Assembly (NCBI GenBank): GCA_964019165.1
Contig: OZ025267.1
Location: forward strand, 14,596,824 to 14,660,823
Source: Mastigias papua
Lineage: Eukaryota; Cnidaria; Scyphozoa; Rhizostomeae; Mastigiidae
Length of the DNA stretch: 64,000 bases
Reading direction: 5' to 3'
Position numbers and translations under genes: made by a program. Of the stretch, positions 1-21,052 are shown one piece after another (position 1 is the stretch's first letter; the number at the start of each line of letters is the position of its first letter). Below the pieces are notes generated by a model. It worked only from the letters and a program-made list of their open reading frames with translations. It was not told the DNA's origin and did not search any database.

Positions 1-3000
1 TTATTGTGGTAGACCTTCTTCCAGATATTATGATGGGGCCGGTAACCAGCAGGTCATTTTTAAGATTGTGATGGGCTATACACAGTTGCCTTTAGATTAT
101 TTTTTTGAAATCCATAAAAGCTCCAGTCCTTTTCATACGCAATTATCTGCTTAGAGCAATGTAATCTCACTTACTTCTTTCCTGGAAACTGATCTCTAAA
201 GCTTGGTCATCAATGTGTCATTTAGTGCCAACACCATAGAGAACTGAAATGACTTGAGGCAGAATGGAAGTCGAGGGAGAAGTTGTATCGGGTGCTTGTC
301 ACAATGAGATCCTGTATGAAAGTATAATAAGTTGGTGCCTGATGAATGGCATTTCATGATGTATTCTGCGGAGAAAAATTTGTTATATGAATCTCTCTGG
401 TGACTATTTCACGAATAAATACATAGATTAAAAAGAGTGATAAAATCGCTTGTGGTCTGGATAAAGAAGCTGCTTAAAAGGGAAAGGCTTGACAAATGAA
501 GCTTGTTGAGAACATTTCATAACTTTCCTGCCAACACGTAATCAATAATGTTTGAGAGCACCCCAACCACACAAAATAAGTCTTCCATTTGTGTGAAACA
601 CCTACAGTCGGTTCCCTACTTATCTATTTTATAATTTACAAAAAAAAGCAGTCTATGACTTTACAGTTCAAATCTTGAGACAACATTACAATTGCTTTGT
701 TTTGTATTTCTCTCTATTGGGGCATTCGCTACTTCTCATATTTCCAATTGTTTGCATCCTGATAAAATATCCCACAACGAATTATGGCGATTCACCAAGG
801 TAATTTTTGCAGAGCTTGTAGAGGATCTTGTCATATCAAGCTTTCTTAAAATTTTCTGTATCTCACATTGGCTTTAGCAAATCCCTAATGAATTTTAAGT
901 AGTAGCGAATGATAAACTCAAGGCTCAATGTCTCATTCTAATGCTAAATCAACTTTCGGATTTTTTCTGCTCTTCGTCATTTTATGTATTGCTGTCAGCA
1001 ATATAAACTGTCGTATATTAAATTATAATATTCCTTTTTACTATCTTTAATTGATATTTTGAGTCCTAATCATATGGAGTGTGTAACTGTTCTTACAAAT
1101 CTAGCAAGTGTAGGAAAGAGAGGTCAGAATTTTGCCAAGCCTATTATCATTCGGTTATCATTCCAGTTGTTGATAGTCATAATGAATACATCGTATCAAA
1201 ATATGCAATAAGTTTTTGAACTGTTGAAAATATGTTTGGATTAATGCTTCCATTTTCCATATAGGTGACGCTCAGTAGCATCAGTAATTATCAAAGAATT
1301 TACTGCCTTGGGTCCTGATCAAATTCTGGGTGTAAGAGAGAATGTTGAAGTAGTTGACTGCTCTCTGGTTTACTAAATCACCCTAGAGGATACAACTTAA
1401 AAGTTTTCGATGATGACAACAAACCAAGTTAGCATCCAGACACAAAATCGAATGTTGGCATAACACTGTATCCTACGTCACGCTTGCTTTAATTTCATTA
1501 TCTCTGCAAGCTTTTGGGAGACTAAGCCCATAGTTCCATCAGTCCATTAAGACTAGCTATAAAAACCATTGAGTGTCCTTCTTGTTTGCCACTTGAAATT
1601 GGAACTTTTTTAATTTTCCTATCTCGCAAAATTCCTATTAATATTTTACCCATGTTCAGTGTAAATTCAAACTAATTTCAAATTTTTAAATTCATATTCG
1701 GCCTAAATCATTGCATAACATTTTACAAATTATTCTACTTGACAATGCAAATGCCATTGTTACATCCCATATAGATGTGAAGTGAATCGGCCTGGAGGAA
1801 ATCAGTCCTTCTTATTCCTGTAACTCTTTGATTTATGTCAGATTAACATACAGGATCCATTTATTTTCTGAATGAAATCGACGGAGCACGACCCCTTCCC
1901 CCTCTACCACTCATTGGGCCTGCTTTACACCCTCAGAAGCTACTCATTCGCAATGGAGCATGATAGGGGCTTTTGTTTCCTTTATTATCTGGCAAGAGAT
2001 TTACTATGTAACCGCTCTACTGGCTAATTCGAAGGTACACTCAAAATAATACAGTTGTATTCAACAGTCCATATCAGAGGTTTGTTGGGACTAAAGATCT
2101 CAATCACTTACAAATACTTTCCTCGGGAAGTAACAAAAGTTACTCCCTGCATTACCAAGCTATTTTATCATGATCAGCGTTGCAAAGCCTTTGGCATTCT
2201 AAGCAGAATCTTCTTTCTGTGCAAGGATATAAACTGTTCTGTAATAAGAATTGAAGCTGGAAGTCCATTACACCTGCTATTTAGAAACAGAATTCAACTA
2301 CACGTACCTTTTTTTATAAGAAACAGGTTATAAGAAACGGTAGGCTCAGTTTTTCGAAAGTTAAGAAACAACCCTACCCACATTGAATAAAGCTAAGAAG
2401 CTTTTATAATTTCGTCAAATGAGAATCTTGAATTTGTTAGGGAGGATAGCAACTTTGTATCAGCTAAGAGGCTGTTCCATAGTTTCGCACCTCTGTAAGA
2501 GAACGATATTTGTCCGTTTGAGGTATTTTTATCTGAGTGAAGTAGTGAGAATTTCTGGAAAACATTGCTTGCAAATTGTGTGGAGCTAGGTTGTTGAGAA
2601 ACTTAATACACCATCGTGTATCATTCTCTGTTTATCTCTGAATGTGAGTGAACTGTTTATTTTACCTTGGAAGCATGTTTAAGAAATTCATTACCTAAGA
2701 CCATTAAGAAACATGTAGGAAACTTTTGATAGCAAAATGGCCAGAAAATTTAAGAAACTGCTACCAGCACCGGACCTAAGTTCCTCATGAAAAAAATACG
2801 TGTACTTGAATAGTTGTATTATTAACATCATTGGATCCTGTACTAGAGTATAATTCTAATGTAGCAGGGAGAATGAGACAGGTGGCTACCTAAGGGTGAA
2901 CTCTTGCATTACCTATTCAAAATGCTTTGAATGTATGTATATAATTCTTTACAGTTGGCTTTTAAAATAATAAAAGAAAAAAGAACGTACCATATTAATG

Positions 3001-3331
3001 CTAATTAAGGCCAACTTCTACTCCAATTTAGATACGAAAAGATAAAATAGATAAAACCTAATTACAATGATGCTTATTTACAAAAATCCTACGCCTAATA
3101 TAAAAATTTTACACAACCTACAGTTGCAAATATTTCCACCCCATGATATAAAACGTCTCTTGAACTCAGATAGAGTACTAGAATTTTTTCTGTCTTTCGG
3201 TAGAGAGAATGATTGAATAATTGAATACAAACTCAATTGATGGAAAGTAGCATGCATCTAGTTGGCCTAGTTGCATAAACAAAATAATAAGCAAAAACAA
3301 CAGGACCTGGGGAAAAATGATGAATTGAAAA
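1..3331. other. Intergenic, no supported gene
   Basis: No exon chain or recognisable protein was found on either strand; the short open frames lack family motifs and splice context. The stretch about 2,305-2,600 is an old dispersed repeat: it matches, in reverse complement, the interior of the foldback element near 43,750-44,035. Shared words include TTATAAGAAACAGG and GGAAAACATTGCTTGCAA. Confidence 0.6.
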
Positions 3332-3484
3332 TACATTAAGTGCAAAAATTTCGGTGGGATTTAATTTCGGTGATGAGAGAGCACCGAAATTTATCACCGG
3401 AATGATCAAAATCCCACCGAAATTTTTTCCACCGAATATTTTCCACCGGAATATTTTGCACCGAAATTTTTTGCACTTAATGTA
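3332..3484. mobile_element. Short palindromic MITE, TA-flanked
   Basis: The two ends are inverted repeats: TACATTAAGTGCAAAAA at the left and its reverse complement at the right, followed inside by TTTCGGTG/CACCGAAA. The ends fall on TA dinucleotides, which fits a Tc1/mariner-type 2-bp target duplication. The inside repeats CACCGAAA and ACCGGAAT words in both orientations, so most of the 153 bp can fold back. A partial second copy (TACATTAAGTGCAAAAATT) lies near 36,599. No coding capacity. Confidence 0.6.
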
Positions 3485-6400
3485 CGTGAAAATGAGTGAG
3501 CAAAGCGAAACTCGGACTCTTGACCCTTGATTTCGTACGGCAATTAATGCTTTCTGGATCAAATCGTATTAACGTATCGGACAAAGACACCGTCCCAAAA
3601 ACGAGACAATGGTGGGTACACTCTTTAGAAATAATTTTGGTTGAATTTGGTAAGTACGTCATCCTGTCGAGGAATGAAGAAACTGCCCCCAAATCGTCAA
3701 GGCTATCGTCAAGACAATGGTAAATAAACTCTTTGAAAAATAACTTGGTTGAAAGATTTAAGTACGTCATCCTGTCTAGAATTGAGAAATTCCTCCCAAG
3801 CTTCCAGATCATTCTTATTGAAAGAGACCTATTTAATTGAATTTTCTATCAAGTTAATGATAATTTATCAAGTGCCTTTTTGTGTTTCGCTTGCGCAGTA
3901 ATTATATATTGTCTTCAGGCCCGTACCCAGAGTGTGCCCGGGGGGCAAAGTCCCTGGAATTCCAAAAAGTGTCTCGCTGTTGCCTTTAAACATAGAGCAC
4001 TGGATCTCTTTAGCATTTTTATGTGTCAGTCGTCAGAATTTACCGAACGCACGAATTAACTGTACCTCCCTAAAAAAATCCCACAGGCTACGGGCTTCAA
4101 TTTATCTTCTTTTGGGATAACTTGGAAACTGAGTAATGGCGCTTTCATAGCAGTATTTCAAAACTGACTGTACTAGTATATCTTGTAATGTGCCCTACAC
4201 GTAGAAAATTGCTCTTTTTTATTTAGAAGCAACAACTTCTTTCTGCTTTAAACATTGGCTTTGGTAACACGTTCCGCGTTCGTTTCAGACACTCTAATAC
4301 AGAATTAGTTTTAATTTGAGCTGACTAGCTGTTAATGTTTTGTAACATAAGTTCCCATTTTTACTTTTTTGGCTTTAGTATATTTTTGAGATGAGCAAAG
4401 ATGTGTTAGCAAGCCAGATGAGAAAGTACAAATGTCGTTCAATGTACTGCATTACAGTTAGAAAGAGCTTTTAGCATAAAAAATTTATCCTATCGGTTAT
4501 TTTTGCTGGTTCTGCAGTTGACTTTACGATTTTGGCTCAAAACGTATGCTAACCTCCAAGAACATAGCCCTAAGTCAACCATTATCAAGTATGATGGCAT
4601 TGAAAAAGGCTGCAGCCAATTTTCTCGTTTGTAATATTCTGGATAAGTATGAACAATGACAAGGAAAAGTTCCTTTGTAAAAACTTAAATCCCTTTCTCA
4701 AGCTCTTGTGAACATGGTACCTATATCAGCTCCATCAAGTCATGGATGGGTTGAATTTTCGACCATTTAGAGGAGGCTACAAACAGAAAGGGCTCACTAG
4801 ACAAAAGTTTTATTTAGACAGTCGGTACGAGCATAATTGCCAAGTCTCCCACATTCCGTTGAGACTCCAGCATGTCAATGCCATCTCCAGTCGGCCTCCA
4901 GCAATAGCAACATGCTGTTAAATCTCCAGCATTTATTTCATTTTGATAGTGCATCCGAAAATTGTTCATTCGTCAGTCCCTTTTATGAATTCAAAACTAA
5001 TCATTCTTCTTCATTCTCATGTTCTATAATGTTCATTAGATATTACCATGTATTGATGGTTTCCTCAACAACTGCCCGGTAGTGACGGCGTCAGCCCCAC
5101 TTCCACCCCCCAACTCGGCCACACTGTCCAACCCATTTCTCCAGCACTTTTATAACCAAAACTTGGGAACTCTATACGAGCAGAGTGGAAGGGCATTCGA
5201 TTTGCATCTTTATTTCAATATTTGAAGGTTTCAATGAAAGGCTAAAGTATAGTGATACCATCATATTCACTAGAATGGATCAGCATAGCCAAAATTCATT
5301 TCACCATCTTGAAATAGATTCAAAGAAACTTAGGAGCATTACATTCATCTCAAGAATGCACTGAAAAGCATTTTAAGGATTAAACTTTTTATGCACTATG
5401 ATGGGCACATTTTGATAGATATTTCCATTTTTCTTTATAAGGTTTAACATTACATTTTCCTATATCTTCTACAGGGCGTCTATTGATAGCAGCTCTACGT
5501 TAGCTGATTGAAGTGTCCTGTTAAATATAGATGTAGTCTTGTTATCATTCCAATCTCCTACTTCCTTTTATACCATCAAGTAATTAAGGAATATAATGAT
5601 AGGGGGACGTATTGCACCATTTTTGAATTGGAGGGGTTAGAAATAGAGGTGTTACAAGAAGGGAACAAAAGAAAGCTTTCGTCGTATAACATATTTCACT
5701 CAATGGCTTGGTATGAAGACATCCTATCCAATCTCTATCTCATTATTTCCTCTATAAGAAGTAACTCAATGGAAAAACGAAACTTCTTAGTTAATCTTAT
5801 TTAATTTCTTATACTATTTGTGTTCTAGTGGAATATAACAAAGATTCTTGACACACGTTTTGGCACAACTTATTACAAATCCCCTAATTGGCCTAACAAG
5901 TACTTTTATTTTGGAATAATGAGAGTAGAGGTAGTAGGTGGGGTTCTAGACTAGTAGTCGGCAAAGCTGATGTTGATGTATTTTCTTCTGATGTTGATGC
6001 ATTATAAATCTTCTTGGTCTCGAAGCCTTTGCGTTTAATTAAATATAAACTGGACTATTAGTTACCGAGCATTTTTGAGATCCTTTTCAGGAATTCACGA
6101 TTCTGTTACCTAAGGATCAAAGGAATGATCAATTTGAAAACAACATAATTTTTCACTTTGTGAAGAAAGTCACGTCCTAATCGCATGCCTGGATAGTTAG
6201 CAATGTGTCAGAGGAGCACTGCACAATTATATCTTTTCTAAGGATTTCTTTAAAAGTGTGCTGTGTTCTCACTATAATCATTTTGCATGAAACATCTTGA
6301 TAACTAGTGACCTTTGTCTGCTCCTTTTGGTAAGAAAGATCCTATTATTTAGCTGAACTGTCCATCATGCTATTATATTTTCTGGGCGAATTCATTTCCT

Positions 6401-6783
6401 TCGAGGTCGATTGTTATTTACATCATGGACAGTCGTGCTGGCTGTCTCGCAATAGGGAAGTGGTCTCTATAATGATTAATGGGAGCCTTTAAGCTATCAT
6501 TGTTCATTTCTTGTTGCAGTATTTATTTGTATTGAAGCAAATTGTTCTTAAAGTGTGTCAGCCTATTATTGTACACTTCTTTCATACACCTGCATGCAAC
6601 AGAAACTTTATATTTGAGTCTGATATTAGGATTAGAAGAAATTACTGCGAGTAGGGAGAGCATTTCTTTCACCCAAACGTAGAAGTCAACTAACATTCTT
6701 TATACTCACTGTGCACTACCTGAACAAAACCCTCTATTTTTAATGACTCCTATAATTTGTTGGGATGTGAATAGTTCTGGATA
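3485..6783. other. Intergenic, no supported gene
   Basis: Nothing gene-like was recognised. The open frame at 5,508-5,804 shows no family motif and no convincing splice sites. The stretch around 3,915-4,060 (GCCCGGGGGGCAAAG and following) looks like a fragment of a dispersed non-coding repeat. Confidence 0.5.
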
Positions 6784-6799
6784 GTGATGTTGACAATGA

Positions 6800-6883
<84 letters not shown>

Positions 6884-6884
6884 C

Positions 6885-6965
<81 letters not shown>

Positions 6966-7015
6966 AATGATGATGGTGATGATGATGATCATGATTATGA
7001 TGATGATCATGAAAA
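6784..7015. repeat. (ATG/GAT)n trinucleotide microsatellite
   Basis: Almost unbroken ATG repeats with occasional ACG and ATA interruptions, decaying at the right into GATGATC words. It reads as poly-Met, poly-His or poly-Ile in different frames. These open frames are products of the repeat, not genes. Confidence 0.95.
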
Positions 7016-10000
7016 ATAATCGTACTGGTGATAGCGATGATTATTATTATTATTATCGCTTTTCTAGTGGAGAAAGCTGGAGCATGACGCAATGACTTTA
7101 CTTTATCGATTTGTGAAGTAACTAATTCAATGAATAGTTTGTATACACAGTTTTTTATAAGAATACCTAGTTTTTTGGGAAGACCTTAATACATTCTTTC
7201 ATTCTGCCGATATTGAGCCCATGATTATTCTTAAAATTATTCCAAAGTTTCAGTGATTTCAAACACTAGTATTCATATGACAAAAAGTGTGGAACAGGCA
7301 CTCCCTGAAGAATTGCTGAGTCCCATCGTAGCGTAATGACTGCCAAACAGGATAAAAGAAACTCACTCTAGATTTGTTGTCTAGAAAGCTCAAATAAAAA
7401 AATCAAAGTCATCACAAAGCTTGAGCCTTGCATTATTCATATAGACTACAATCTTATAGAAACAAATGTGTAGAAAATTAGATCAAGTCTCGAATGAAGT
7501 ATGTTCAATAACAATGCGCAACAGCGATATATATATCGATGTATTACTTCCCGTGCTATACATAGGTAGGGTTGCTTTTCTAACCATGGCTTTCACTTTT
7601 TACAAAAATTTTCATTAACGACTTTTTTACAACGGCTGCATTTACCACAGCAAAGTAGACGCAATAAAACGTGTAGAAAGCAAAGCAACATTCGGTTTGC
7701 ATTGTGTAAATATTTCGTGCAGTTATGTTGTACGTTTATGGTGCGCAGTTATGTTCTGCTGCAGGTGGAAGACTCTATCCGTGCTCCTTCGTGATGTCAT
7801 CATAGATATTAGGCGTCTAGAAAAACAATAGCACGAAGTTAAATGAAGTTGAAAATTGTCCAACTTCTTCCCCCGAAATAGAAATATCATTTTTTCACCA
7901 AATAGTCGCGTCTACGCGGTCTCTTTTGCTTGACGTAAGTGAATCTAATAACTTGGCTTGATAACCTATGCCAGGCCAAATTGTCCTCTAACATAACGTT
8001 CCCAATGAAGCCAACAATAGAATCCCACACATGATTCTATTATTCTTTTATCTAGGGACTTTTACCACCCCCCCTGAAAATGCCATAGCTTCCTGCTCAT
8101 GATGCATAAAATAATTTGCACTGATATGAGAACAATTAGTTATTGCACTTACCGCTGGCTTTAATCGATTGTTTAAAAGCTCGTGTTTCTGATCGGTGTT
8201 TCCTTACCTACCATTTAAAAAGCATTTATTTATATGAGCGGATATAACAGTCTTGGTTAGACTATCTTACGGCTAGATTGGTTAGAAGAAGTTCATGTCT
8301 CAATGTTATGAAGTTAATTGCAAGGTATGAATACATACATATTTTCTCTTGAATTCAAATAATGATTCTATAACGACATTGCAAAATCCAATGAGGAATG
8401 CTAAAAATAAGCCATTCATTAGCTTTCGATTTACTCTTAAACTTTCTACTTGCTTTTTCAGTTTCTGTGTTTCTGTACTAAGTTTCTGTGTTTCTGTGTC
8501 ACTGAAAGCAACTGACTTAATGCCATGGTAATGATTAGTATTTTTTAGCGTTGATATTTCTCATTTTTCGCCAACTCTTTGCTAGAATTTTGTAAGTCAA
8601 TATAAAAATACAACAAATCTCTCATGTCGATAAAGCACCTGCACTGCACAGTTTTTATAAGAGAGTGGTTTATAAGACAGCAGTGCTCGATTGCTCAATG
8701 GTTACTTAATTTGCATAGATTCTTATGGTAGTCTGTGTATTACAGTATTCTGCATGCGTAGTACCATATCTTTTTAACACTGTAATGTTACGCAAACACG
8801 GCTGTTCTTGTTAAAAAAAGTCTTAAGGAAGTTTTATTACTATTGAAATGCTAACAATGTGTCAGTGCTGTGCAAAAACCTTTCTTTGTAAAGAAATTGT
8901 GTATATGGATTGCACTTAGATTTACCGAAAGGTAAGATCTCCTTTTCGCAGATGTGAGCTTGAGCTTCTATCATTCCCTTCTTTCAATTAGCAATTCGTG
9001 CACACACAGGCAGATCCATAGTTTGGTATTGGGGTCATCCTGGTGCATTTCTTGTCTAATTCAAGTGGCATGTCTCTGAGCACAAATTTTCGCGAAACGA
9101 AATATAACCACTTGGAGGGGGCCATGTTCTCGGCTCTCCCCCTCCCCTTGGATCCGCGCTTGCATGCAAAGGTGATAAAGTAGAATTATTCAGTTTTTAA
9201 AGCTAGGCCAGAACATTGGCTGAGGATTAAATGAATCAATTTCACAAAAAATACACCAGGGACAATAGCTAAGGATTAAGTGAATCAATTTCACACAGAA
9301 TACACCAGGATGACAACGATACAAGTAACTCGTGACTTTAGATGTTTTTCTACCGGGTGCTGGAAATGACATGACTTTTATTTGCTTTAAACAAAATCTC
9401 TGCACATAAACCGTTTTTATGTAAAACCACGAAAATCAGAGATTTGAGAACGAGCACATTATTCCATACCAAATTGAAATATTGACAATCGGTTCAGGAG
9501 CAGCAAGATAAGTTCTTGTTCGTCAGCCATTTTGAGCCATTTTGAATATTGCACGTAATCTCGTCAATCTATTTTACCAGCGTACGTCATTGCTTTAAGA
9601 AAAGTTGCGCTCTTCCTGTCCACACGGCGACGGTCAAACATCATTTTTCGAAACTCCACTTCGGAATACGTTTTCCCATATTTACAGTTTTTCATCCATA
9701 GTGCCGGCTAGTCGGTTATATATGAACAAAAGTGCGGTCATATACTCACAATTTACAAAGATGACAGGAGACTTCTCTATTCGTTGAAATTCATTTCCCG
9801 CCTCAGCTCTGATGTTCATAGCTACTCTCAGAAATAAAATGATCACAGTGCATGCTTTTGTTATAAGGAGCCACTTTATAAGGAACCTACATGTAGATTG
9901 CCGAAATATTTAATGAACTTACATTACCATAGGAAAATTCCCTAAAGAACTTTTCAATCTGAAAAATTTTCACAACACCAAACAATAAAGAATTAGGAAG

Positions 10001-11744
10001 CTGGTCCCATTCATTTGCAGCCAAAGCTTTAATAGATTGCTTGCTATGCTTGTGTTAAATCTTTCAGTTTTTATTGATATTAAGTTACAGCCGAAATTAA
10101 AGGCAAAATTCAGGGGTTCAATGTTTTACTTGTGTCTACACCATTTTTATAGCACTAATTGTGTACTGTAAAACTAAGGAACTGTTAATGAGAAAATTTC
10201 GCATGCACGCCAACTTCAAGTGCCCCACAAACGAACCAACATTGTTCTAGGTGGAAGGGGGCTGAGTGTTTGTAGCAACTATGACAATATTTAGAGGAAA
10301 GTGGTTTTCTATCAGTTTTTTCTAAGTGTACCAAGGACTTTTGACGACTATTGTAGGTTCCGTATAAAAAATAGCGTGTAAAAGGAAAAGTTTCCCTTTC
10401 TATAAAAACTTTGCTGAAACTAGATTGTTGATACAAATTTCAAAACCTTCCTCAAATACGTCATAAAGAGCAAAATTTTCCTCCTGTTCAGAGCTGTGGA
10501 ACCGTGACTTTTTCTGGACTCTGATTTGAGGGCCCCTCTTAGATTCGGGGCTGGGGCGATCTGCCTCTTCGTCCCCTCTCAGTGTCCCTATTGATGATAA
10601 CGCAGAAGTCTCTTGAGCATAATGCTTTTGAAATTCTGTTTGGAGTAAACAATGATACTTCTCTGTTTTACAAGCAGTGTACTACTGGCTTGTCTTTGAA
10701 TTAGACGCTTTAGACCGAAGTTTGTAATGGCAATTTAAGCCTGGATTTGAATGCATGCAATGATTGAGCTTATCGAAAGATGTGGAACAATGACTAGAAA
10801 AGCGAAACTGTCATTGTGCTTAATGTTTGAATTAATGAGATTAAGAGTTTGAATTATAGAATGCAGCCGTATTACGTGCACTTACTTAAAAAATGTATGA
10901 TATAAACATTCGGCTAACACACAATGCTTGCTCAAATATGAGAATTCTGTGCAATATTAGAAAAACTGCTTTGAAACTGATTTCAATGCCTGTTATATTT
11001 TGCTAAGGCTTTAATATACGTCTTGTCGGCAGTATTATGGAACTAGAATATTGAATAGATGAGAATTCGATCTCATTCTCATCGAGTGTTTGCTGGCAAA
11101 TACAAATCCTAATCGGCTAATATCAGTTTTTATTGCAATGGCTAATTACTCGGACAGAACAGAGCTTCTACAGTTAATGTTTGTCAGCTATATGTACACT
11201 CCTTAGTAAGTGCCTTGTGGGTTGAGGAATGACTAATGAAGCGTTATTTATATGCAAGGCCCTAATTAAGTAAGACGGAAAGACTGATCCTCGAACTAGC
11301 CGCGCTGCTGTAGCGAATAAAAATTAACATCTTACAAAGAGTCCTAAAAAGAGCGGCAACTGTTGCAACAGACAGCCCGTGCCATGTTTCTGCTGATTTT
11401 GCTATTAATTTCTACCCTTCAGAATCAAAAATTTGTCTTACCCTCGTAAATGCAGTCACCCCATAGGCACGGCCAATTCTTAGTGGCCCGTTGGTGACGT
11501 TAAGTAGCGGGGTTCTACTGCAACTTGATTTTCTACTACAATAAACTTATACTGAAAACACATGGATAAATTTCTACTAATTAATATGTGTAGCCAGTCA
11601 AACGTTAACGCATAAAAGTCCCCTTCGATCTATAGTCCCTTCTTTACAAGTCCATACACAGACAGGCACACTCACGCGCGCCTGCAAACCCTAAGAAAAA
11701 GGAATTTCACTGCTAAGTTATGTTTTAGCTTAAGGTCTTGATTT
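7016..11744. other. Intergenic, old dispersed repeats
   Basis: No gene is supported. About 10,370-10,500 matches 42,970-43,085 inside the second foldback element (shared word GTGACTTTTTCTGGA), so it is a copy of an unnamed interspersed repeat. Words such as TTTTTATAAG recur near 8,650, 9,870 and 16,150 and suggest further decayed copies. Confidence 0.5.
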
Positions 11745-12085
11745 CTTTTGTCTACTTCTCTCCCTACATCTCTCATATTCCGTTACCCTTTTTACGTCGT
11801 GGCTTTCACCAACTGTAAGAGTTAGCCTTCTCTATGAATTCCTCTCTATTATCTACAACAGTCTTCCATAAATCCTATGACCACACTTCAGAGCATTCTT
11901 ACATACACCCCTAAATCCAGCCTAATTCTTAGATAGGATTGACCAATAATAGGTCGAGATTCATGAGACAATTCACTATACAAGAGTGCCTTTAAGATTC
12001 TTTCATCATTCTTTGTACAGATATGCCCAAACCAGTGCAAACGCTTTCCAGCTAGCTTCAAATTCAATGTCTTCGAGATTTGCAC
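11745..12085 (-). mobile_element. LINE 3' tail (RTE-like), degraded
   Basis: On the minus strand the frame from 12,085 contains KRLHWFGHICTKNDERI followed by KALLYSELS. This matches the conserved region after the reverse transcriptase in RTE-like LINEs, where the pattern is rLrWlGHv.Rm.d.Ri.k..ly.eL. A decayed continuation in other frames (WKTVVDNREEF) resembles the last part of the same ORF. It has stop codons and frame changes and no 5' part, so it is a dead fragment. Assignment is from family memory, not a search. Confidence 0.6.
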
Positions 12086-12517
12086 GTCTTAGAACTAACA
12101 GCAATCACTTCGTATCAGCCAAATAAAGTCACGTTTATACCTATTGTTTCCAATTCTCAGCAAAACAACTAAGCGACTTTTTGCGAAAATGTAGAGCCAG
12201 TAGATGAAATAAATGTATCGATCTTTGCTACAACCATTGGAGTAACAGTGGCTTGTGGCCTCCAAATTTGGGTAAAATGGCGATTAAGGACTTTTATCGA
12301 TACTGAAGAGCAGAAACATTTAACAATCATGTGGACTGGGGAATATTGGGGGATATCGGCTTATTTAATGTCTTTTTCCGTCAACAAATGCAAAAGCCTG
12401 TCCCTTGAAATCTCCTGCGGGGTCCCTTTGGGACCCCAAAGGCTTGAAGCCCATAGGAGTTGCAACAAATGAACAAATGAATGCATCAGCACGGAAAGCA
12501 AGGGACCGTCACTTGGC

Positions 12518-12519
<2 letters not shown>
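12086..12519. other. Non-coding; possible retroelement 3' end
   Basis: No gene. At 12,420-12,440 a short hairpin (GGGGTCCC/GGGACCCC) is followed by near-tandem AACAAATG words. This arrangement is typical of the 3' ends of L2/CR1-type retroelements or their SINEs, but no body of the element was recognised. Confidence 0.35.
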
Positions 12520-19464
<6,945 letters not shown>

Positions 19465-20036
19465 AGTTTCAGTACTGAAATCATGAAAAAGGGAAGGAAG
19501 TTCAGTACTGAAATCATGAAAAAGGGAAGGAAGTTCAGTACTGAAATCATGAAAAAGGGAAGGAAGTTCAGTACTGAAATCATGAAAAAGGGAAGGAAGT
19601 TCAGTACTGAAATCATGAAAAAGGGAAGGAAGTTCAGTACTGAAATCATGAAAAAGGGAAGGAAGTTCAGTACTGAAATCATGAAAAAGGGAAGGAAGTT
19701 CAGTACTGAAATCATGAAAAAGGGAAGGAAGTTCAGTACTGAAATCATGAAAAAGGGAAGGAAGTTCAGTACTGAAATCATGAAAAAGGGAAGGAAGTTC
19801 AGTACTGAAATCATGAAAAAGGGAAGGAAGTTCAGTACTGAAATCATGAAAAAGGGAAGGAAGTTCAGTACTGAAATCATGAAAAAGGGAAGGAAGTTCA
19901 GTACTGAAATCATGAAAAAGGGAAGGAAGTTCAGTACTGAAATCATGAAAAAGGGAAGGAAGTTCAGTACTGAAATCATGAAAAGGGAAGGAAGTTCATT
20001 ACTGAAATCATGAAAAAGGGGAGGGAAGTTCAGTAC
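19465..20036. repeat. 33-bp minisatellite, about 17 copies
   Basis: A 33-bp unit containing CAGTACTGAAATCATG is repeated in tandem. Fifteen consecutive copies appear identical; the last two carry small indels. Because 33 is a multiple of three, both strands stay open across the array (11-residue repeats MKKGRKFSTEI on plus, MISVLNFLPFF on minus). With no start context, splice sites or flanking coding sequence, I read it as a non-coding minisatellite. The uniformity of copies points to recent expansion or homogenisation. Confidence 0.93.
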
Positions 20037-21039
20037 TGGGCGAAAAAACTTTCTTATGAAATGTAAAACGTTTACTGAATCCACCTTCTTGCTAGCAGAT
20101 ATCATGGCTTTCCAGTAAATTTAATCCCATGATATATGGGATAAGGACTTCTACTTGCGCAGTTCTGTTTATTTCAAGTTCAATCTGAGTTAAATTATCA
20201 CTGGACATCTATTCAAATGGCTAGGAAAACAGATCGAAGCGGGTTTTAAATGGCTTAGCATTCTCTTCCCGTGTTATAGTAGATTATTTATGACGATACT
20301 ACTTTGCTGTGATAACACATAAATAAAACGGGCTTGTCAAAGGTTGGTCGTCAAACTTACTATGGCAGGAAGATAGCTAAACAGAGCGCTTATTGGTCTT
20401 TGTGTCCTTGATACCTGCTGTCCTCCATATAAGACTGGTTTGCATGGAACAATGCCCATTCGAAAACGGTTAAGATATGGTGCTATTATAGATAAGAAAC
20501 AATTCAAGCTGCAGAAGTAGGCATACCACAGGCTCTATTCAGAAAATACTGAACAGTGAGGTAAGGCACTCGTGATTTATGAAGCTGTGTAGTCTAAGCT
20601 TTGAAGCTCAAAGATTCATTTCTAGGTTGCACAATTTATTATTGGTTTTCCAACCCGAATGCAAATCCGTTGCGCACTACCATTTGCATTGCAGTTTGAA
20701 ACGGCACTGCATTCGTTGGTAGAGGAGGACTCTTACGATGCCATTTCCCAGAGACTGACTCGAGTAGAACGCTTAGCGCTCGAACCAATCTATTTTTCGG
20801 TGGTAGACTTGCAGGTTTACAGACACATTCTTTAGAAACAACTGTGCTGTGTCAAAGATTTATGGAATAATGAATATAGTACGAGGAAACCAACTATTAA
20901 TGTGTCACATCCTATGATTATGGAAAGGTCACTAGCTATAATGTTATATCTTTTTGTATTCAAATATTTAACTTGCATATTTCAACTCGCATTTCTCAGC
21001 ATTAATCCCTCCGCATTCAATCTATGTTCATTTCTACAG
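20037..21039. other. Upstream flank / 5' intron of Ras-like gene
   Basis: Nothing coding was recognised. The 3' end is a polypyrimidine tract and AG (21,038-21,039) just ahead of the exon that holds the Ras-like start codon. At least one upstream non-coding exon is therefore expected in or before this stretch, but it could not be placed. Confidence 0.4.
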
Positions 21040-21052
21040 GTGAATTTCGAGG

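Noticed and set aside
6706..7095. Long open frames of poly-His, poly-Ile and poly-Met
   Set aside because: They are translations of an ATG/GAT microsatellite open in all frames, with no flanking coding sequence.
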